From: Gnetum montanum | Taxonomy: Eukaryota; Streptophyta; Gnetopsida; Gnetales; Gnetaceae | Length of the DNA stretch: 64,000 bases | Reading direction: 5' to 3' | Assembly (NCBI GenBank): GCA_015680685.1 | Contig: MNCI01008582.1 | Coordinates: 25,608 to 89,607 of the forward strand | In this document: piece after piece, positions 1 to 12,568 of the stretch | How the letters are laid out: the number at the start of each line of letters is the position of its first letter | Numbering within the stretch: the stretch's first letter is position 1 | Program-made: the position numbers and the translations under genes | Notes under the pieces: model-generated | The model's database searches: none | What the model was told of the DNA's origin: nothing | Seen by the model: the letters and a program-made list of their open reading frames with translations, nothing else

Positions 1-660
1 TGACTCCCTATGTCACTGTATGTGATGCACATAATTATTTTCTTCTATAGTTTGCCAAATTTATTTTTCTTAGAAATTTCTAAGGGAAGACCATGAATCT
101 CCATCTTGCAATCTATAGTACCTTTTCATGTCCTTCCCATAATGAAAAGGAAGTATCCCTTACAATTATCCATATGAATTACAAGGAAATCTATAGGATA
201 GGACCACCCATAGATGGTGGTCATAATGTCCTCCACTAGCTCCAAAGCAATAGTGATGGAATGATCTATCAAATCTAGTTTGATGTTGCTCTTTTTGAGT
301 GAAAGTAGGTTCTAGTTCTTGTACATTTCTTGGGAAATTAAGTTCATCCTAGAACCTAAGTCCAATAAAGCCTTACATGGATCATTCTCTACAATTTGTA
401 AATAAATGAGAGGACTTCTAGGATTAAATAGATGATTAGCCTTTATCCAATCTGTGAGCACATGGGTCAACATAATAGTGTGGATATTAGAGGTCCTTTG
501 GTTTAAAGGTAACTTGAGGGTACTTTCAAAGGTAAAAGAAGTAGGGTTAATAGCTATGGGTATTTGTGACAATTTTGTAGGATCGTTCATTCTAAAAAAT
601 GATATCTTACAAGGTTTTGGTTTAGAACCACTCAGATGAATATCCAATTGTAAGTGTATT
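1..660 (-). pseudogene. E0 Ty3/gypsy protease region (window-edge fragment)
   Basis: Degenerate retropepsin-type protease of the outermost element E0. On the minus strand from about 647 downward the translation has a proline-rich linker, a conserved block with TDWIK, and then ALLDLGSRMNLIS, which matches the ALLDSGSRVNLI-like active-site region of its relative E2 with Ser of the D-S/T-G triad replaced by Leu. Protease cuts the Gag-Pol polyprotein in the virus-like particle. RT, RNase H and integrase would lie left of base 1. Stops occur downstream (1-310). The family call rests on alignment by eye to E1, E2 and E3 in this window. Confidence 0.75.
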
Positions 661-3050
661 GCTCTTGCTACATTTTGCTACTGTGGCTACGGTGGAATTT
701 CCCCCTACATAGGTGGAGCAAGTGGCAAAGGTGTGGTAGTTGGTGGTTTCAGAGCTACTGAGGGATACAAAGGATGAAAAGAAAAAGGAGATTCTCCTCT
801 TAAAAAAGATGCTTTATAATATTCTAGAGGGTAGTAATGGTAAGGAAGGAAGGCACGACTGGATGAGTGACGAGGGGATATAGGCTATTGGACATAATAT
901 CCATAAGAGTCTAGGGACCTTTAAGGATACTATTACTGTGGTGGTGGTATCCCCCATGACTATGGATGTTGCCATTGTTGGTATTGCTCCTGAGGTTGAG
1001 GAGATGCTCTAGTTGGATAATACATTGGTTCATGGAACTATTGCCTCTAGTTATCTTATGGGTAAGGAAATTGCCTAAATGTTTACCATTTTGCAAATTT
1101 ATGATTTAATACATACATCTTAGAATTTTGAAAATGTGAAAACATTAGGCAACATCCCTTAGGATATTCATATTGGTAAATTTCATACCCATCATCATTT
1201 GTTTTGGAATCTACAACTTCTTTAATACTGTAGCTTTACCCTTTTTCTAATGGTAATCCTTTTCTATATTCTTTTTCTTATTTTTATTGAACACTACTCC
1301 CTTGATTTTCTCTTTTCTCTTTAATTTTTAGTAGTTGTTCAAAGCTTCTCATCTAAGAAGTTCAACATTTTGTTCACCTAGCCAATATCTCAGTAAAATA
1401 GGTTTGTATCGATAAGCTATTTCTTTATACCACTTTATCAAGCAATGCCTTATCCTTTGAATCAAAAAAATGTACCTCCATTTTGTAAATGGAGGGATCC
1501 CCATTATACTCATATGCACTTTCATGTTTTTTAGATCCCCTTCTTCTTTAGCCACCTATTCAATTGGCCTTTAAATCTAATGAACCTGCATCTTAGAAAG
1601 TCATTCTTGGGCATAAATTCCAAGGGTTTCCATTGTTTATTCTTGAGTTCATCTATTATGTGATGAAGCTTTTCCCTTTGTGAGTATCCATGGCTTGGGC
1701 ATCAGTGCAACTGAGAGTAGTACTTACCCAGGGCCACATCCAAAAACTCATGATTTCCCTATTTTCATCCTTGGATTTGCCTCTACAAGTTGGATACTTT
1801 GGAGTATGTTTGGTACTTCTTATTGAATAGTTTCAATTTGGTACTCCATTAGTAAACGACTATTGGCTCTAAGGATCGGTAGAATCTTTTTGCTTCTTTG
1901 GTGAGTGTCCTTGTGAACAATTTCAGCTTTTGTCATTCATTCTCTATATCCTGCAAGGTACATGCATTGTGAAAGGCTTGGAGATGATTTTGAGGATCTA
2001 CATTATATCCACATTTGAACTTGGGGATATTATTCATATTCAACCATTTAATTTTACTATTTTTAATGCCTTATAGGAATTTTCACTACCTCTGAAATAT
2101 TAAGCATGTTTCTAGTAGCTAGGAGAGGCTTATCATAGTCATGTCATTCACAATGAATCCTTTCATGACCATGATGCTCATGATGAGTTTTTCTATGTCT
2201 TTGTTCTTGATGGTGCTCTTCTTCCCCTTGTTGTTGCCTCTACCTTTGATCTTGATCATCTTGGTGAGATCTTCAGTACTCTCTATTTCATCATTTACTT
2301 CCATCTTGATCTCAATATTTCCTTCTTTTATCTTAGCCTTGGTTCCTTTTGTGAGAGTTTGATGATGAAGAGGATGTTGAAGATAAAAAAGAAGGATGAG
2401 TAGAAGAATGATGCATGCTAATCCTTCCTCTTTAGTCCCTACCCTGATCTATTTTTTTTCTTTGTCCTTTTAATTATCATTCTTCTTACCTTTAGAGGAA
2501 TGACTAGAATTTCTATCATTTGAGGCTTCCTATTCTTGAGACCCTATCTTTCCATCATCAAGGTTGTCCAAAGTTGACTGTAATCATTGGTGAAGATTTT
2601 TCTTATCGAAGAAAGGAGGAGAGTCTATCTATTATTAAATAAAGGAGGAGAATCTATCTATTGGGATTGGTTAGAAAAGAAATCCTTGCCCTCTTTATGT
2701 TGATACAAGAATAATTATGTTGGAATCCTCTTACCCTTAGAGGTCTCATAACATGCTTTCATGTGCCGATCTTCCTTTTGCTGGACATCCATAGGATGAT
2801 AGTCCATGTAAGTATGGTCTTGAACCTCATATTCTAAGTTAAGTGTAGTGATGTTTAGTTTAATGAGATTGGTCATCAGCATAGATGGAATAGATCGATC
2901 AAGAGGTAACACAATGTTTCATTCCATGTCTCTCTAGCACATCTATTCATGTTGATGTAGGATGAAAGTGAAATTTGGATTATAAGGATTTAGATGAGCA
3001 TAGACAACTCTGAGTTGTTAAGGCCTCTTCGTTACCACTTACTACTAATT
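661..3050 (-). pseudogene. E0 Ty3/gypsy gag, decayed
   Basis: Capsid-precursor (gag) coding region of E0, much eroded. The block at 2715-2912 (PLDRSIPSMLM...) aligns with E3 gag (PPDRAIPNMLL...) at 32004-32294. The stretch at about 1130-1190 aligns with the Cys/His motif of the relatives, and the one at 940-970 still has the TCCCCCATGACT segment found in their gags. No long open frame survives, so only the domain order is recoverable. The gag N-terminus should lie near 3050 but is too diverged to place. Gag would assemble the particle and package RNA. Confidence 0.7.
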
Positions 3051-3252
3051 AGATTCTTTTGTATTTGGTGGAGATTCATCCTTGCAAGAATAAGTGATAT
3101 TAGTTGTATATAAGAAAAATGTGCCTTTTGATATTTTATCTCTTTAATTATTTTTCTTGTTAGATGATAGTGATCATTTTTGTGTTATCTTTACAAAATC
3201 TTTGTATGATTTTATAGTCTACTAATAATTAGCACACTTAACTAACTAGAAT

Positions 3253-3270
3253 TCCCTAACAATGACACTA
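3253..3270 (-). other. E0 primer binding site, degenerate
   Basis: The bases left of the E0 LTR edge align with the tRNA-Asp-type primer site seen next to the LTRs of E2 and E3 (CAACGGTGCCA-like, here CAATGACACTA). It marks the LTR/internal boundary and fixes E0 as minus strand. Confidence 0.6.
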
Positions 3271-3271
3271 A

Positions 3272-3379
3272 TGATGAGCAACATGTATGTCCTATGTCCA
3301 ACCATATGAGCCACAAGTGTCCACTAGTGATATGGTCAAATTTCATGGACTTAGTTCCTATATTTTTTCATAGTCTTAA
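3272..3379 (-). mobile_element. E0 5' LTR, fragment 1 of 3
   Basis: It begins TGATGAG directly right of the degenerate primer site and continues with AACCATATGAG, matching the starts of the E2, E3 and E4 LTRs (TGATGAGTGGCGAGG..., AACCATACGAA). The fragment ends at the CTTAA duplicated by insertion of E1. The LTR resumes at 13429 and again at 44934. The pieces sum to about 897 bp, inside the 794-1020 bp range of the related LTRs in this window. Confidence 0.75.
3375..3379. repeat. Target-site duplication of E1 (CTTAA), left copy
   Basis: CTTAA directly precedes the first base of the E1 5' LTR and is repeated exactly at 13424-13428 after the 3' LTR, so E1 entered here by integrase-mediated insertion. 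Confidence 0.9.
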
Positions 3380-4235
3380 TGATGAATCATATTTTTCATA
3401 TGCTTTGATATTAGAGTGACCGCGATATTGGGTACACAATATTGTGGCCCAAGATGCAATATCTTGCATTTGATATTGCAGGGTTATTCCTGGCTCTATA
3501 AATATAGCCCTCGAGCACATGATTAAGAGTAGTTTTTCGCAGTCAAGTAGCAAAACTCTTGTAGTTTGTCCATTTTAGAGTTAGAATATTTTCCAAGTTC
3601 TTGTAGCAGGAGATCTAAGTGTGAATGGATCTTTATTCAAGCATTGATGTACCTAAACAAAACATTGTGTTGGCAATAAAGATGAACTCTTTGATTCATC
3701 CTTGCAGCACTTGAAGCTTTCTTTCTTATGCATTTATATATTGTAATTTCATGCAATTTACATGAATGTTATTCATGAAGCAATTAATTTTTATTAATTA
3801 AGAAACTTATTAAAATACACAAGCATGACCCCTTCGAACATACATGTGACACTTGGTAGCTCAGAAACGGTTAGCATTTGAGAACGTAGCAGAGCTTACA
3901 CAAAGTTCAGGATGTGTTCAAGAAGTGGGAATGGTTACTTGTGTTAGGCTAGATTAGATCATAGTTTCCTTAGCACTTAATCACTCTCACTTTCATTCTT
4001 GTTCTAGGTGAGTAAATTGATAAAACACAAAATAATAAAAATGTTATGCCTTAGTCATACTTAACCATACAATTGCATTCCACAAGTGGGACTCAGAAGA
4101 CAATGAACAAACAACACACATGTAACATTTAGCTCTAGTGTACTTGGTAATTAAAGTTTGTGGAATTCGATCGGATCACACATGAATTCCTATGATTTAT
4201 ATGGTTGGGCATAGGGGGTACCTCGCCGTTCATCA
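3380..4235 (+). repeat. E1 5' LTR
   Basis: Starts TGATGAATCAT and ends CATCA. A TATA box (TATAAATA, 3497-3504) leaves only about 117 bp of U3. A polyadenylation signal AATAAA lies at 3675-3680, so R is roughly 3530-3690 and the rest is U5. The complementary ends TGATGA/TCATCA extend the usual TG...CA. Confidence 0.92.
3422..3479 (+). promoter_or_regulatory. E1 U3 paired palindromes and TATA
   Basis: Two decayed 24-bp palindromes (GCGATATCGC halves around GTAC) start at 3422 and 3456, 34 bp apart, just upstream of the TATA box at 3497. The same pair and spacing occur in the E2 and E4 LTRs. CpG steps have mostly become CpA/TpG. Confidence 0.7.
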
Positions 4236-4236
4236 T

Positions 4237-4254
4237 TGGCACCATTTTTGGGGA
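4237..4254 (+). other. E1 primer binding site (tRNA-Asp type)
   Basis: TGGCACCATTTTTGGGGA lies one base after the LTR. It resembles the complement of the plant tRNA-Asp 3' end (TGGCGCCGTTGCCGGGGA), known as the primer site in Athila-type elements, with mostly G-to-A or C-to-T changes. Confidence 0.75.
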
Positions 4255-4388
4255 CTTTAGTTCTACGTGCACTATTTAAACTAAGTGAAACTTAGTAATC
4301 TCATTGTTTGAACCCTAAGATTCAAATCTTCTAAAAAAATTGTTATTATAATTAAATTGAATCTTAATCACATTCATTAACATAAAAT

Positions 4389-6230
4389 GTCTTCTTCTAA
4401 TGGGAGCCTTCCTTCACCCAAGGTAGACCAAGTGCCTTAGCAATATCGAGTGGTATATGCTCATCCCAATGAGTATGTACCAAACTTCATCTTCATCTTG
4501 CATCAAGATGAATTTTTGTGGTGGTGTGACATGAAAGGCAACATTGTGTTGCCACATAATCGATCTATTCTAGCAATGCTCCAGCTAATGCTTGCATGAC
4601 ATAAGCTTCAACATCTTCATAAAGAGTACAAGATGTGAGATCCTGATTCAAGGGTTTATCATCCCACTAAAGCACAAAGGTTAAGGGATCGTTAGCTAGA
4701 GCACTAAAATGAGCTTGTGAAGGAAAGGGGTCAAAAAATTTTCCACCTCCGCTAGGCCCATTAGATGGAGGAGGCCACTTCTTTAGTGATTCTCCTTTCT
4801 TTGACTTTGTTCAGGGGGCCCTCAACTAGAATGTGCAATCCAAAATTCATAATCTAGGTTCTAGTTAGAATGGATCCAATGAACAAAATTGGATTTGAAG
4901 AGGCAAGTCATGATAAGGGGAAGCAAGAAGGTCATTATCATGGTCGTGGTTGTGATCATTGAAGGAAGGGTGATAGGCATTAGCACGGAGCAAGTTCTTC
5001 TTCCTCTTCCCCTTCATCATTGTCTTCTTCTTCTTCATTTGGCTCAGATTAAGGCTATAGAGGGAATAACCATGATGGAGGTGACCGACGAGACTAGAAC
5101 AACAGAAGGAACCATTGAGATAGTTGCGATTAGAGGTGTGGGAAATCCAAGGAGATCCATTGCCATGAAAGATGGATTAGTAGAGAACATTGTAGGTACC
5201 ATCACCATGACCTTGATGAACCTCTACTCACCACTCGAAGCATGTTGAACATTGTAGAGGCTATGAGGATTCCAACAAGGCACATGAAGGATAGCAGAAT
5301 AAAGAGGCTAGACATGAACAACATCCCTTGGTTCGAGGGAGGATACGATGCTAATATAGAAAATCATCTCCAAGCCTTCTAGGATGCATGTGCCTTGCAA
5401 AATATTAAAAATGACTAGTAGAAGTTGAAACTATTTCCAAGGAAACTTATTAAGGAAGTAGAAAAGGAGGTGGAGTATGATGTTGGGATTGTTTGATGAT
5501 AAATATCAAATGTACTCTCGAGTATCCAATCAGAGGAAGAAGATCCAAGGAAACCATGAGGCCTTGGATGCTACTATTGGTCAATAATATTCTCTGTTGC
5601 ATAGGTGTCCCAGTCGTGAATACTCTCAACTTGATCAACTTCACCATATCATAGGCAGGTTGTAGTCTAAAAAAAGAAAAACCCTTGGTGTCTATGCTCA
5701 AGGGAGATTGACAGAGTTAAGCACCTTTTGGATTCAAAATTTAATTAAGGAGGTAGCCAAGGAGGAGGGAGAATTGAGAAAGTGAGAAAGTTTAGAGGAA
5801 TATAATAGGGATCCTTCTATCTACAAAAGGGGGATCCAATTTTGTGACAGTGAGGATGAGTTAACTAGAGATGAGGTGGTTAACCAGAAAACCTTACCAC
5901 TCTAGAAATTGCAATCTATAATCATGGATAAGGTTGACCAATTATGGGACTCCATGGATAATAGATTTCAAGCTATCTTAAAAATTACTGAAGAGTCCAA
6001 GGAGCAAAGTGGTAAGCGTGAGCACCAAAGATGTAAGGAAGATGAATGTGCCATATCTAAGGATAAGGGTAAAATGGCTATGATAGAAATGGTTGTGGAT
6101 AGTGACTTAGATAATTATGGTGGATGTGATGTCTACCAGTATGAGCATCCCAATGGATGTTGCCCAATTGTGTCACACTTGCAGGAATATGGGGTGTACA
6201 CCTTACATCCATGACTTGTACAAAGGCAAA
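4389..6230 (+). pseudogene. E1 gag, multiply disrupted
   Basis: Reading starts at ATG 4389 (MSSSNGSLPSPK), the same start context (ATGTCTTCTTCT) as in E2 and E3, and meets the first stop after about 17 codons. The N-terminal block (5' half) gives NEYVPNFIFILHQDE and IVLPHNRSILAML, the capsid-like block at 5290-5780 gives RIKRLDMNNIPWFEGGYD, and the Cys/His segment lies at about 6120-6175 (GGCDVYQYEHPNGCC). A Ser/Arg/Asp-rich stretch lies between. Gag would form the particle and bind genomic RNA. No other element in this window has this region intact either. Confidence 0.8.
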
Positions 6231-6845
6231 CACCCAAAATATTACATTATCCACAAGGAAATTCTTAATAGTTTCATCAACCACAGTACTACTATCCAAG
6301 TGGAACTTCCCCATAACCCTACAAATTGTACCAGTAGTGGTACCAACCATAATCGTGGGCATTGCCACCTCCAAGGTAGTAGTATGCTTACCGGTAACAA
6401 GATCCCTATGGTTACTATGTTTAGAAACCTTCATTTCCATGGGACTCCTTTGGTCATGTTGCTACTTACTAGCCTCACCACTACCCTCCTAAAGTATATC
6501 AAGCATCCTATCCAAGGAGAGATGCCACCTACTATCCTCATGCTCCTCCTATCCCTACACCTACTTCTTTATCTCCTGCATAGCTACCACCTACTCCATC
6601 CATGTAGGGTAAATTGCCTACCCAACCATAGAAAAGAAATGCTACAAGGGTGGTTAATCTACAACTAGTTAACCCACCAAGTGGGTTAGAACCACGAATA
6701 AAAAAAAGACCCTTCTTTTGACCTTGCAGTCCACCAAAGCCCTTAAACACATCAGTGGTTAGTAACCCTATTTTTCCACCTTCCTCTATCTCACCTTTAT
6801 CCAAGTCCCCTTCAAACCAAAATCCCTCTTGAATCCATATTGTAA

Positions 6846-7332
6846 TGTTGACCCATGTTGTATCTGATTGGATTCAAGTTGGTAACCTACCCAGGAAGTT
6901 AGCTGATCCTGAGAATCCCCTAGTACATTTGCAAATTGCTAGGAATGAACCTTGTAAAGCTCTTCTTAACTCTGGTTCTAGTGTTAATCTGATGTTGCAT
7001 GAGATGTACATGATGTGAAAATTTCCTCCCTTGAAGAAGAGCAACATTTGGCTAGAACTGGTGGACCAATCCAGCATTGTTCCATTGGGACTAGTAGAGG
7101 ACATCATAACCATGGTTTGTGGGTGGTCATATCCCACCGAATTCCTAGTAACTAAGGTGAAGAATTGCAAGGGGTACTTCCCAATTATTATGGGAAGGGC
7201 ATGGTTAAGCACTGTTGATGCCAAACTAGGCATTAGAAATATTTCCTTGGAGACATCTAAAGAATTTGGAAAGATTAAGAAGAAGAGGGTTCCATGTATT
7301 GTGTATAGTGATTCAGGGTGTCATTATGTGTA
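6846..7332 (+). pseudogene. E1 aspartic protease region
   Basis: Retropepsin-like domain. From 6846 the frame reads MLTHVVSDWIQVGNLP, then ALLNSGSSVNLM, where Asn replaces the catalytic Asp of D-S-G. A stop interrupts at 7018. The C-terminal half (7031-7332) retains GYFPIIMGRAWLSTVDAKLG, equivalent to the IMGRPWL block of E3. It would process Gag-Pol. The active-site substitution and stop make it inactive. Confidence 0.8.
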
Positions 7333-7799
7333 GAAGTTATGGTCAGTGAAGTGAACATCTATCTTTGCATGCAAGCAATATGTACCAGAAGCTGAAATCC
7401 AAAGATGTTTGTATGTAGCATCCAAAAAATAAGAAGGCACCTAGTGGCTAACAGCTGATTCTAGCAGTAGCACATTGTGCATGGAATCTACTAAGGGCCT
7501 AATGTACGAATACATTGCAAGTATGGATGAACTCGAGTAAGTTCATCACCAACTCTTTGAAAGAGTAAATGATGATGTCAATTGGGGAGAGTTGGAGATT
7601 CCTAACAATTTCAAATAAGAACCCCTTGAATTGAAGATACTACTAGCTGGAATGGAGTATGTGTTCTTGAAAAATGGAAGTCCGATCATCATTAATTCCA
7701 AGCTTACTACAAAACAAAAGAAAATGTTGATGAGGGTTGTGGGAAAATGGTCAATAGCCTTTGCCTGGTCATATTCCAAGCTCACTAGTATAGATCCAA

Positions 7800-8700
7800 G
7801 AATATGCTAGCACCGAATATACATTGACCCTACTGTTAGGCCAAAATGATAGCCGCAATAATGTTTGAATCCCAAACTAAAGAAAATTGTCAAAGAGAAG
7901 ATTGAACAACTCCTCAAGGTGGGATTCATCTACCCTATTGTAGATAGTGAGTGAGTTAGTCCACTTGTGATCATGCCCAAGAAAGGAGGCAAATGGTGGG
8001 TGTGCATTGACTTCTGTTTGCTTAATATGGCAACTTTCAAAGATCATTTTCCATTGCCTTTTGTTGACCATTTATTGAACACAATTTTTAGGCATAGCTA
8101 TTGCAACTTCTGGATGGTTATAGTGGTTATAACCAAATCTAGATTGCACTAGAGAACTAGGCAAAGACGACTTTCACAAGTCCTTAGGGGACTTTTGCTT
8201 ACTATTAAATGCCATTCGGTCTATGTAATGCCCCAACCACATTTTAATGATTAGTCCTTAGCATTTTCCAGCAATAAATCGGTAGTGAGTAGAAGTTTTC
8301 TTGGATGACTTTTCTACCCATGAAGCTACGTTTGAGCAAGCCCTAGACCATCTTGAGAAAGTGTTGAGGAGATATGTCAAAATAAACCTTTGGCTCAATT
8401 GGCAAAAGGGCCATCTTATGATCTAGGAAGGCATAGTCTTGGGGCACCATATCTCAAAAGTAGGAATTGATGTGGATCCTAAAAGAATAAGGGTTATCCA
8501 AGAAATAACCTATCAACTTGAAATAGTTAAAGTGCAGTTATTACTTGGTCATATTGGCTACTACTGATGTTTAATTGAGAATTTTTCCAAAATCACCAAG
8601 ACATTGGTGGAATTGACAAAGAAGGATGCATCGTTCATTTGGACCCCTGCATGTGAAACAACATTTCAACAACTGAAGTAGAAGCTTGTTGAAACCCCAA
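7800..8700 (+). pseudogene. E1 reverse transcriptase domain
   Basis: RT of Ty3/gypsy type. Visible motifs in order: KIEQLLKVGFIYPI near 7890; VIMPKKGGKWWVCIDF (7967 on), the motif with the first catalytic Asp region; FKDHFPLPFVDHLL; then VEVFLDDFST with the catalytic DD at 8304-8309; then GIDVDPKRIRVIQ and LLGHIGYY of the thumb. Several stops and a frameshift between 8150 and 8290 separate the fingers from the palm. Function would be cDNA synthesis in the particle. Confidence 0.88.
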
Positions 8701-8719
8701 TTCTACAAGCACCTGATTA

Positions 8720-9270
8720 ATCCAGGCTATTTCATGTGATGAATGATGCATCAAATTATGCTTTGGGGGTAGTGCTTACATAGATGGATGATTAAAAATG
8801 TTCATATTACATTTACTGTGCAAGCCAAAGTATTGGAGGTGCACAACTAAACTACATCACCATAGAAAAGGAATTGATGGTAGTGGTGTTCACATTAGAG
8901 AAGTTCAGGTACTATGTGCTTGGCTATAAGTGTTCATGCACATAGATCATAGTGCCATATAGTTTTTGATGAATAAACCCATGGTGAGCCCTTGTGTCAT
9001 ATGGTGGCTCATGATTTTGCAAGAGTTTGATCTCACAACGGTAGATCAGAAAGGTATGGAGAATGTGGTCACTGATCACTTATCATGGTTAAGATGGGAT
9101 GACAAGGAGAAAGAGAGCCCCTTATTAGCTCAGTTCCCTAATGAATCTCTCCTTATAGGGGCTATTAATGCACAATTTCCTAATGAACCAAAATGGTATG
9201 ACACCATCCTCACTTATCTACTCAAGCAAGAACTTCCAAAAGGGCTAGACACTAGAAAGAAATAATAGTT
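8720..9270 (+). pseudogene. E1 RNase H domain
   Basis: The frame gives FHVMNDASNYALGVVL, with the first catalytic Asp, then ITIEKELMVVVFTLEKFRYY, with the catalytic Glu, matching the RT-linked RNase H of gypsy elements. An open stretch at 8966-9265 carries the linker WLMILQEFDLTTVDQKG and NVVTDHLSWL. It would degrade RNA in the RNA-DNA hybrid. Stops near 8785 and 8950 disrupt it. Confidence 0.85.
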
Positions 9271-9289
9271 TCTTCACTAGGTCAAGCAT

Positions 9290-10430
9290 TTCATGGAAAT
9301 TAATAGGAACCTTTACAAAGTCTATCCTGATGAACTAGTATGCTAGTGTGTCCCTGATACAAATCAACTGCACATTCTCCAGGATGCTCACTAAGGCCCT
9401 TGTGGGGGCCATTATTCTAGGAGATGCATGGCCATAAAAATCCTCATGGTGGGATATTATTGGCCAACAATCTTCAAGGATGCACACCAATTTGTCTATG
9501 CTTGTGATTGTTGTCATAGGTATGGTGGAATGATAGCTTGAATGGAGGGGCCACAATAGTGGATTCAACCTCTTGAGCCATTCAATATTTGGGGCATTGA
9601 CTTTATGGGTCCCTTTGCACCTTTGTCAAATTGAAAGGCATATATCATAGTTGCAGTTGACTATTACACTAAGTGGGCAGAAGCAGTAGCCGTTACTAAC
9701 TGTACATTCACAAATGCTGCTTGGTTTGTACAACAAAATATCACAAACAGGTTTGGTATGCCTCATGCATTAATTTTTGATAATGAAAGTCATTTTATAT
9801 GTGTCACTTTCTGAAAACTTATGTAGCACTTGGGGGTTGAGCATAAACTCACAACACCTTATCACCCTTAAGCCAATGGTCAAGCTGAGGTCACTAAATG
9901 GGAGATTACGAAAATTCTAACATGCACCATTAGTAAATACCAAAGGAACCAGAGCACCAAATTAAATGATGCCCTTTGGGCCTATTACTCCACATTGAAG
10001 CTTCCCATAGGTTATTCTCCCTATGAGCTCGTGTATGGAAAACTACCAACACTACTCATTCAATTCAAGCTTTGTACACTCTCTACAGCCTCTGACCTTA
10101 ACTTGAATCTAAGTCTAGCATAGAAAGAAAAATTAATGAACCTCAACTTGTTAGATGAAAATTAGTTAATGGCCTTTTCATCCAATGAAATGCATAAGGC
10201 ATTCAATAAGAAATGTCATGACCTCAAAATAAGAAAAGTCAAGTTTCAACTCAGAGACAAGGTCCTCTATTGGAGTCCTGCACATGTACCCCAACAAACC
10301 AAATTTCATATGTTTTGGGAAGGACCTTACATTATTGATGAGACTTTTCCATCTAAAGGCCATGATTATCTATAAACCTGATAGCCTAGATAAGAAATAA
10401 TTAGTCAACACCCAACAATTGAAGCCTTTT
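9290..10430 (+). pseudogene. E1 integrase
   Basis: Integrase that would join cDNA to host DNA. The zinc-binding region (about 9370-9535) shows GPCGGHYSRR and ACDCCHRYG. The catalytic core keeps all three acidic residues in one frame: Asp at 9599 (WGIDFMGP), Asp at 9779 (IFDNESHF) and Glu at 9887 (NGQAEVT). The last two are separated by exactly 35 residues, the DD35E pattern. The C-terminal segment at 10169-10375 has the RKVKFQLRDKVLYW and FWEGPYII blocks. There is no chromodomain, so this is not a chromovirus. In-frame stops occur at several places. Confidence 0.9.
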
Positions 10431-12558
10431 CATGAGCCCAAGCCAACCAACTCAATAAACACCTTGCCAAATGGACAACCATGCTCAATCTTTTGGATCT
10501 CCTCCTTCCAACTTAGTCATGGGGGAGATGGCCACCCATACTAACACTTTACGTGGCTCTTCAGTCTTTTGACTTTTTTTGTTTTACAATGTTTTGTTTT
10601 CATATTCTTTGTTTTACATCTTTGTGTTTTTCAAGTTATTGATCTTTCTTAAGTTTTTGTTTTATACCATCATTAATATATTTGATATTTATTGCATAAT
10701 ATTTTATTTTATTTTATATTTTCTTATGTTTGATGTGTCTTTCTACTCTTTCTACTAATAAGATGCTAGGTACAATGGTAATGTGCTACTTGATGATGGT
10801 ATGTTTCATTTGTTGATGTTTGATTTCTAACTTTGAATGTCATTACTAATGATTGGGACATGGTTTCTTTTCATGTAATAGGTAGTGAGTCACATCATCA
10901 ACCCATCCACATACTCTATGATTTTCCTTGTTTTGGAAATGTGTAGTCCCTTTTTCATTAATGTAACCTTAATAAATTGGTGACTTGTGTAGTTTCCAAA
11001 ATTGGGAAGGAATCACAGGTTTGGACAAGGTGTGACTTCAAAGGGATGTAGTAGTCTTCATGCTTTTCTATTTTCCTATGTGTAGGAGTGTTCTCGTGAG
11101 CTTCTCACTATTCTGTGTCATCCCCAATAGGAAGTTAAATAAGTCCTTGCATGGTGTGGTCCTCATCAAAAAATAAAAAAACAAAAAATAAAAATAAAGA
11201 AAATAAAAAGAAAAAAAAGAGGATGAGGATTCAAAGCACATCCCTTGGAAAAAATAAATGCAAAAACACATGGGTCTTTGCATGGTATGGTTTCCATTCT
11301 AAATAAATAAATAACTAATAAAAATGGAAATTCAAAGCACACCCCTTAAACTAAATAAAAGGGCTACAAGCACTGGTTATGGGACTTGTCTTGTCTCCTC
11401 TAACTAAGGCCCTTTCTCACTTCCTACTTTCTCTTCAATTTGGAATGGTGGTTGTTTTTTGGAAGCACTCCTATGTCTCAGGGGATGAACTAGTTTTAGA
11501 ATGTCAATGCAAAGTCACTGAAAGTGGTTGATTTTGGTCTGGAATGAGGATGGATCCTATCGAGTCATTTAATCACAAATTCCATAGGAGACTTCATGTG
11601 ACCTTAATTAGGAACTCCATTCCATTCTCTCTCTCTCATCCATCTATGCTTTTCATGCCTCATCTCACTGTTGGTTTCATGTTTTGATTTAATGTTCTAG
11701 TTTGATGTTTTAGGTTTCTCAGTTAGTTACTTTTGGGCTTTGTGTACTTAACTTTCTGTAACCATTAATCATCCATGGTGCCCATGAACTCCTTGGTTTG
11801 AAGTTATGCAAGGACATAAAATGCCTGTACCTACTTTGGGGAGGACCCACTTGCATATCTTTTGGTTTGGTTAAGTTAAGTTCTTTACCCTTAGACATTG
11901 TTACAATCAAATTCTTTTTATTTACCCCATCCATGTCATCCAATTATATGCATCTTCACAATTTTTGTTAGTGAATTTCTTCTTTTTATTGTTGTGAATT
12001 TCTATACCCTCTTTCCAATATTCCTTGTATTAAGCTTTTTTTGAATTTCATGGACCACTTCTCTTACTTAACCCATTCATCAATCTTCCCACTAACATTA
12101 TCAACTAACCAATCTATCACAATCATAACTCAGCTAAATAAAATCACTAACGAGACAAGGTATTCAATCATTATATGTTACACTTTATATACTAATCCTT
12201 GATTTTGTTGTGATTGCAGTGGAAGCATGGACTAGAAGTGGGACTGTCTTCACCAAGGAAGATGCAATAATATCACTTACGAGAGATTGTCCATGACCGT
12301 TGGATCTTTTCTACCTCTCCCTCATTCTTCTATTTCCAAGAGGGGTTGGATGTCCATTGGATCCAAGGGTGTTCTTTTTTGTTGTCATGGACACCCAATT
12401 TTGTTTACAATTGTAATGTTGTATGCTCGGGCACTTTTGTATTTATCTATTTTCTTTGTGTCACTCTACATGTTAGTGAAATAGTCCATACCTTCTAATA
12501 TGTTTTGTAAAGGACTTGTTCCTCTTCTTCTATTCTTGAGGATGAGTTTTCATTCAGT
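10431..12558 (+). other. E1 noncoding 3' tail
   Basis: About 2.1 kb between integrase and the purine tract with no credible gene. It opens with AGTCATGGGGGAGATGG (10515-10531), a near copy of the purine tract found before the 3' LTR, and contains an A-rich low-complexity stretch (11165-11220). E2 and E3 have equivalent tails of about 2 kb. An env-like gene sits here in some relatives, but I see none. Confidence 0.7.
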
Positions 12559-12568
12559 CATGGGGGTA
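12559..12568 (+). other. E1 polypurine tract
   Basis: CATGGGGGTA directly abuts the 3' LTR start at 12569. It is the plus-strand DNA primer site and matches those of E2, E3 and E4 (TACCCCCATG on the plus strand). Confidence 0.85.

Noticed and set aside
4889-5248. 119-codon plus-strand frame
   Set aside because: Lies in the wrong frame over E1 gag, whose Arg/Ser-rich segment it shadows.
6117-6668. 183-codon plus-strand frame
   Set aside because: Out of frame with the gag Cys/His motif and Pro-rich linker of E1; the product shows no domain and is not conserved in E2 or E3.
10431-12558. Search for an env-like gene after E1 integrase
   Set aside because: No long frame, signal peptide or membrane segment consistent between E1, E2 and E3 was seen; the region is best called noncoding.
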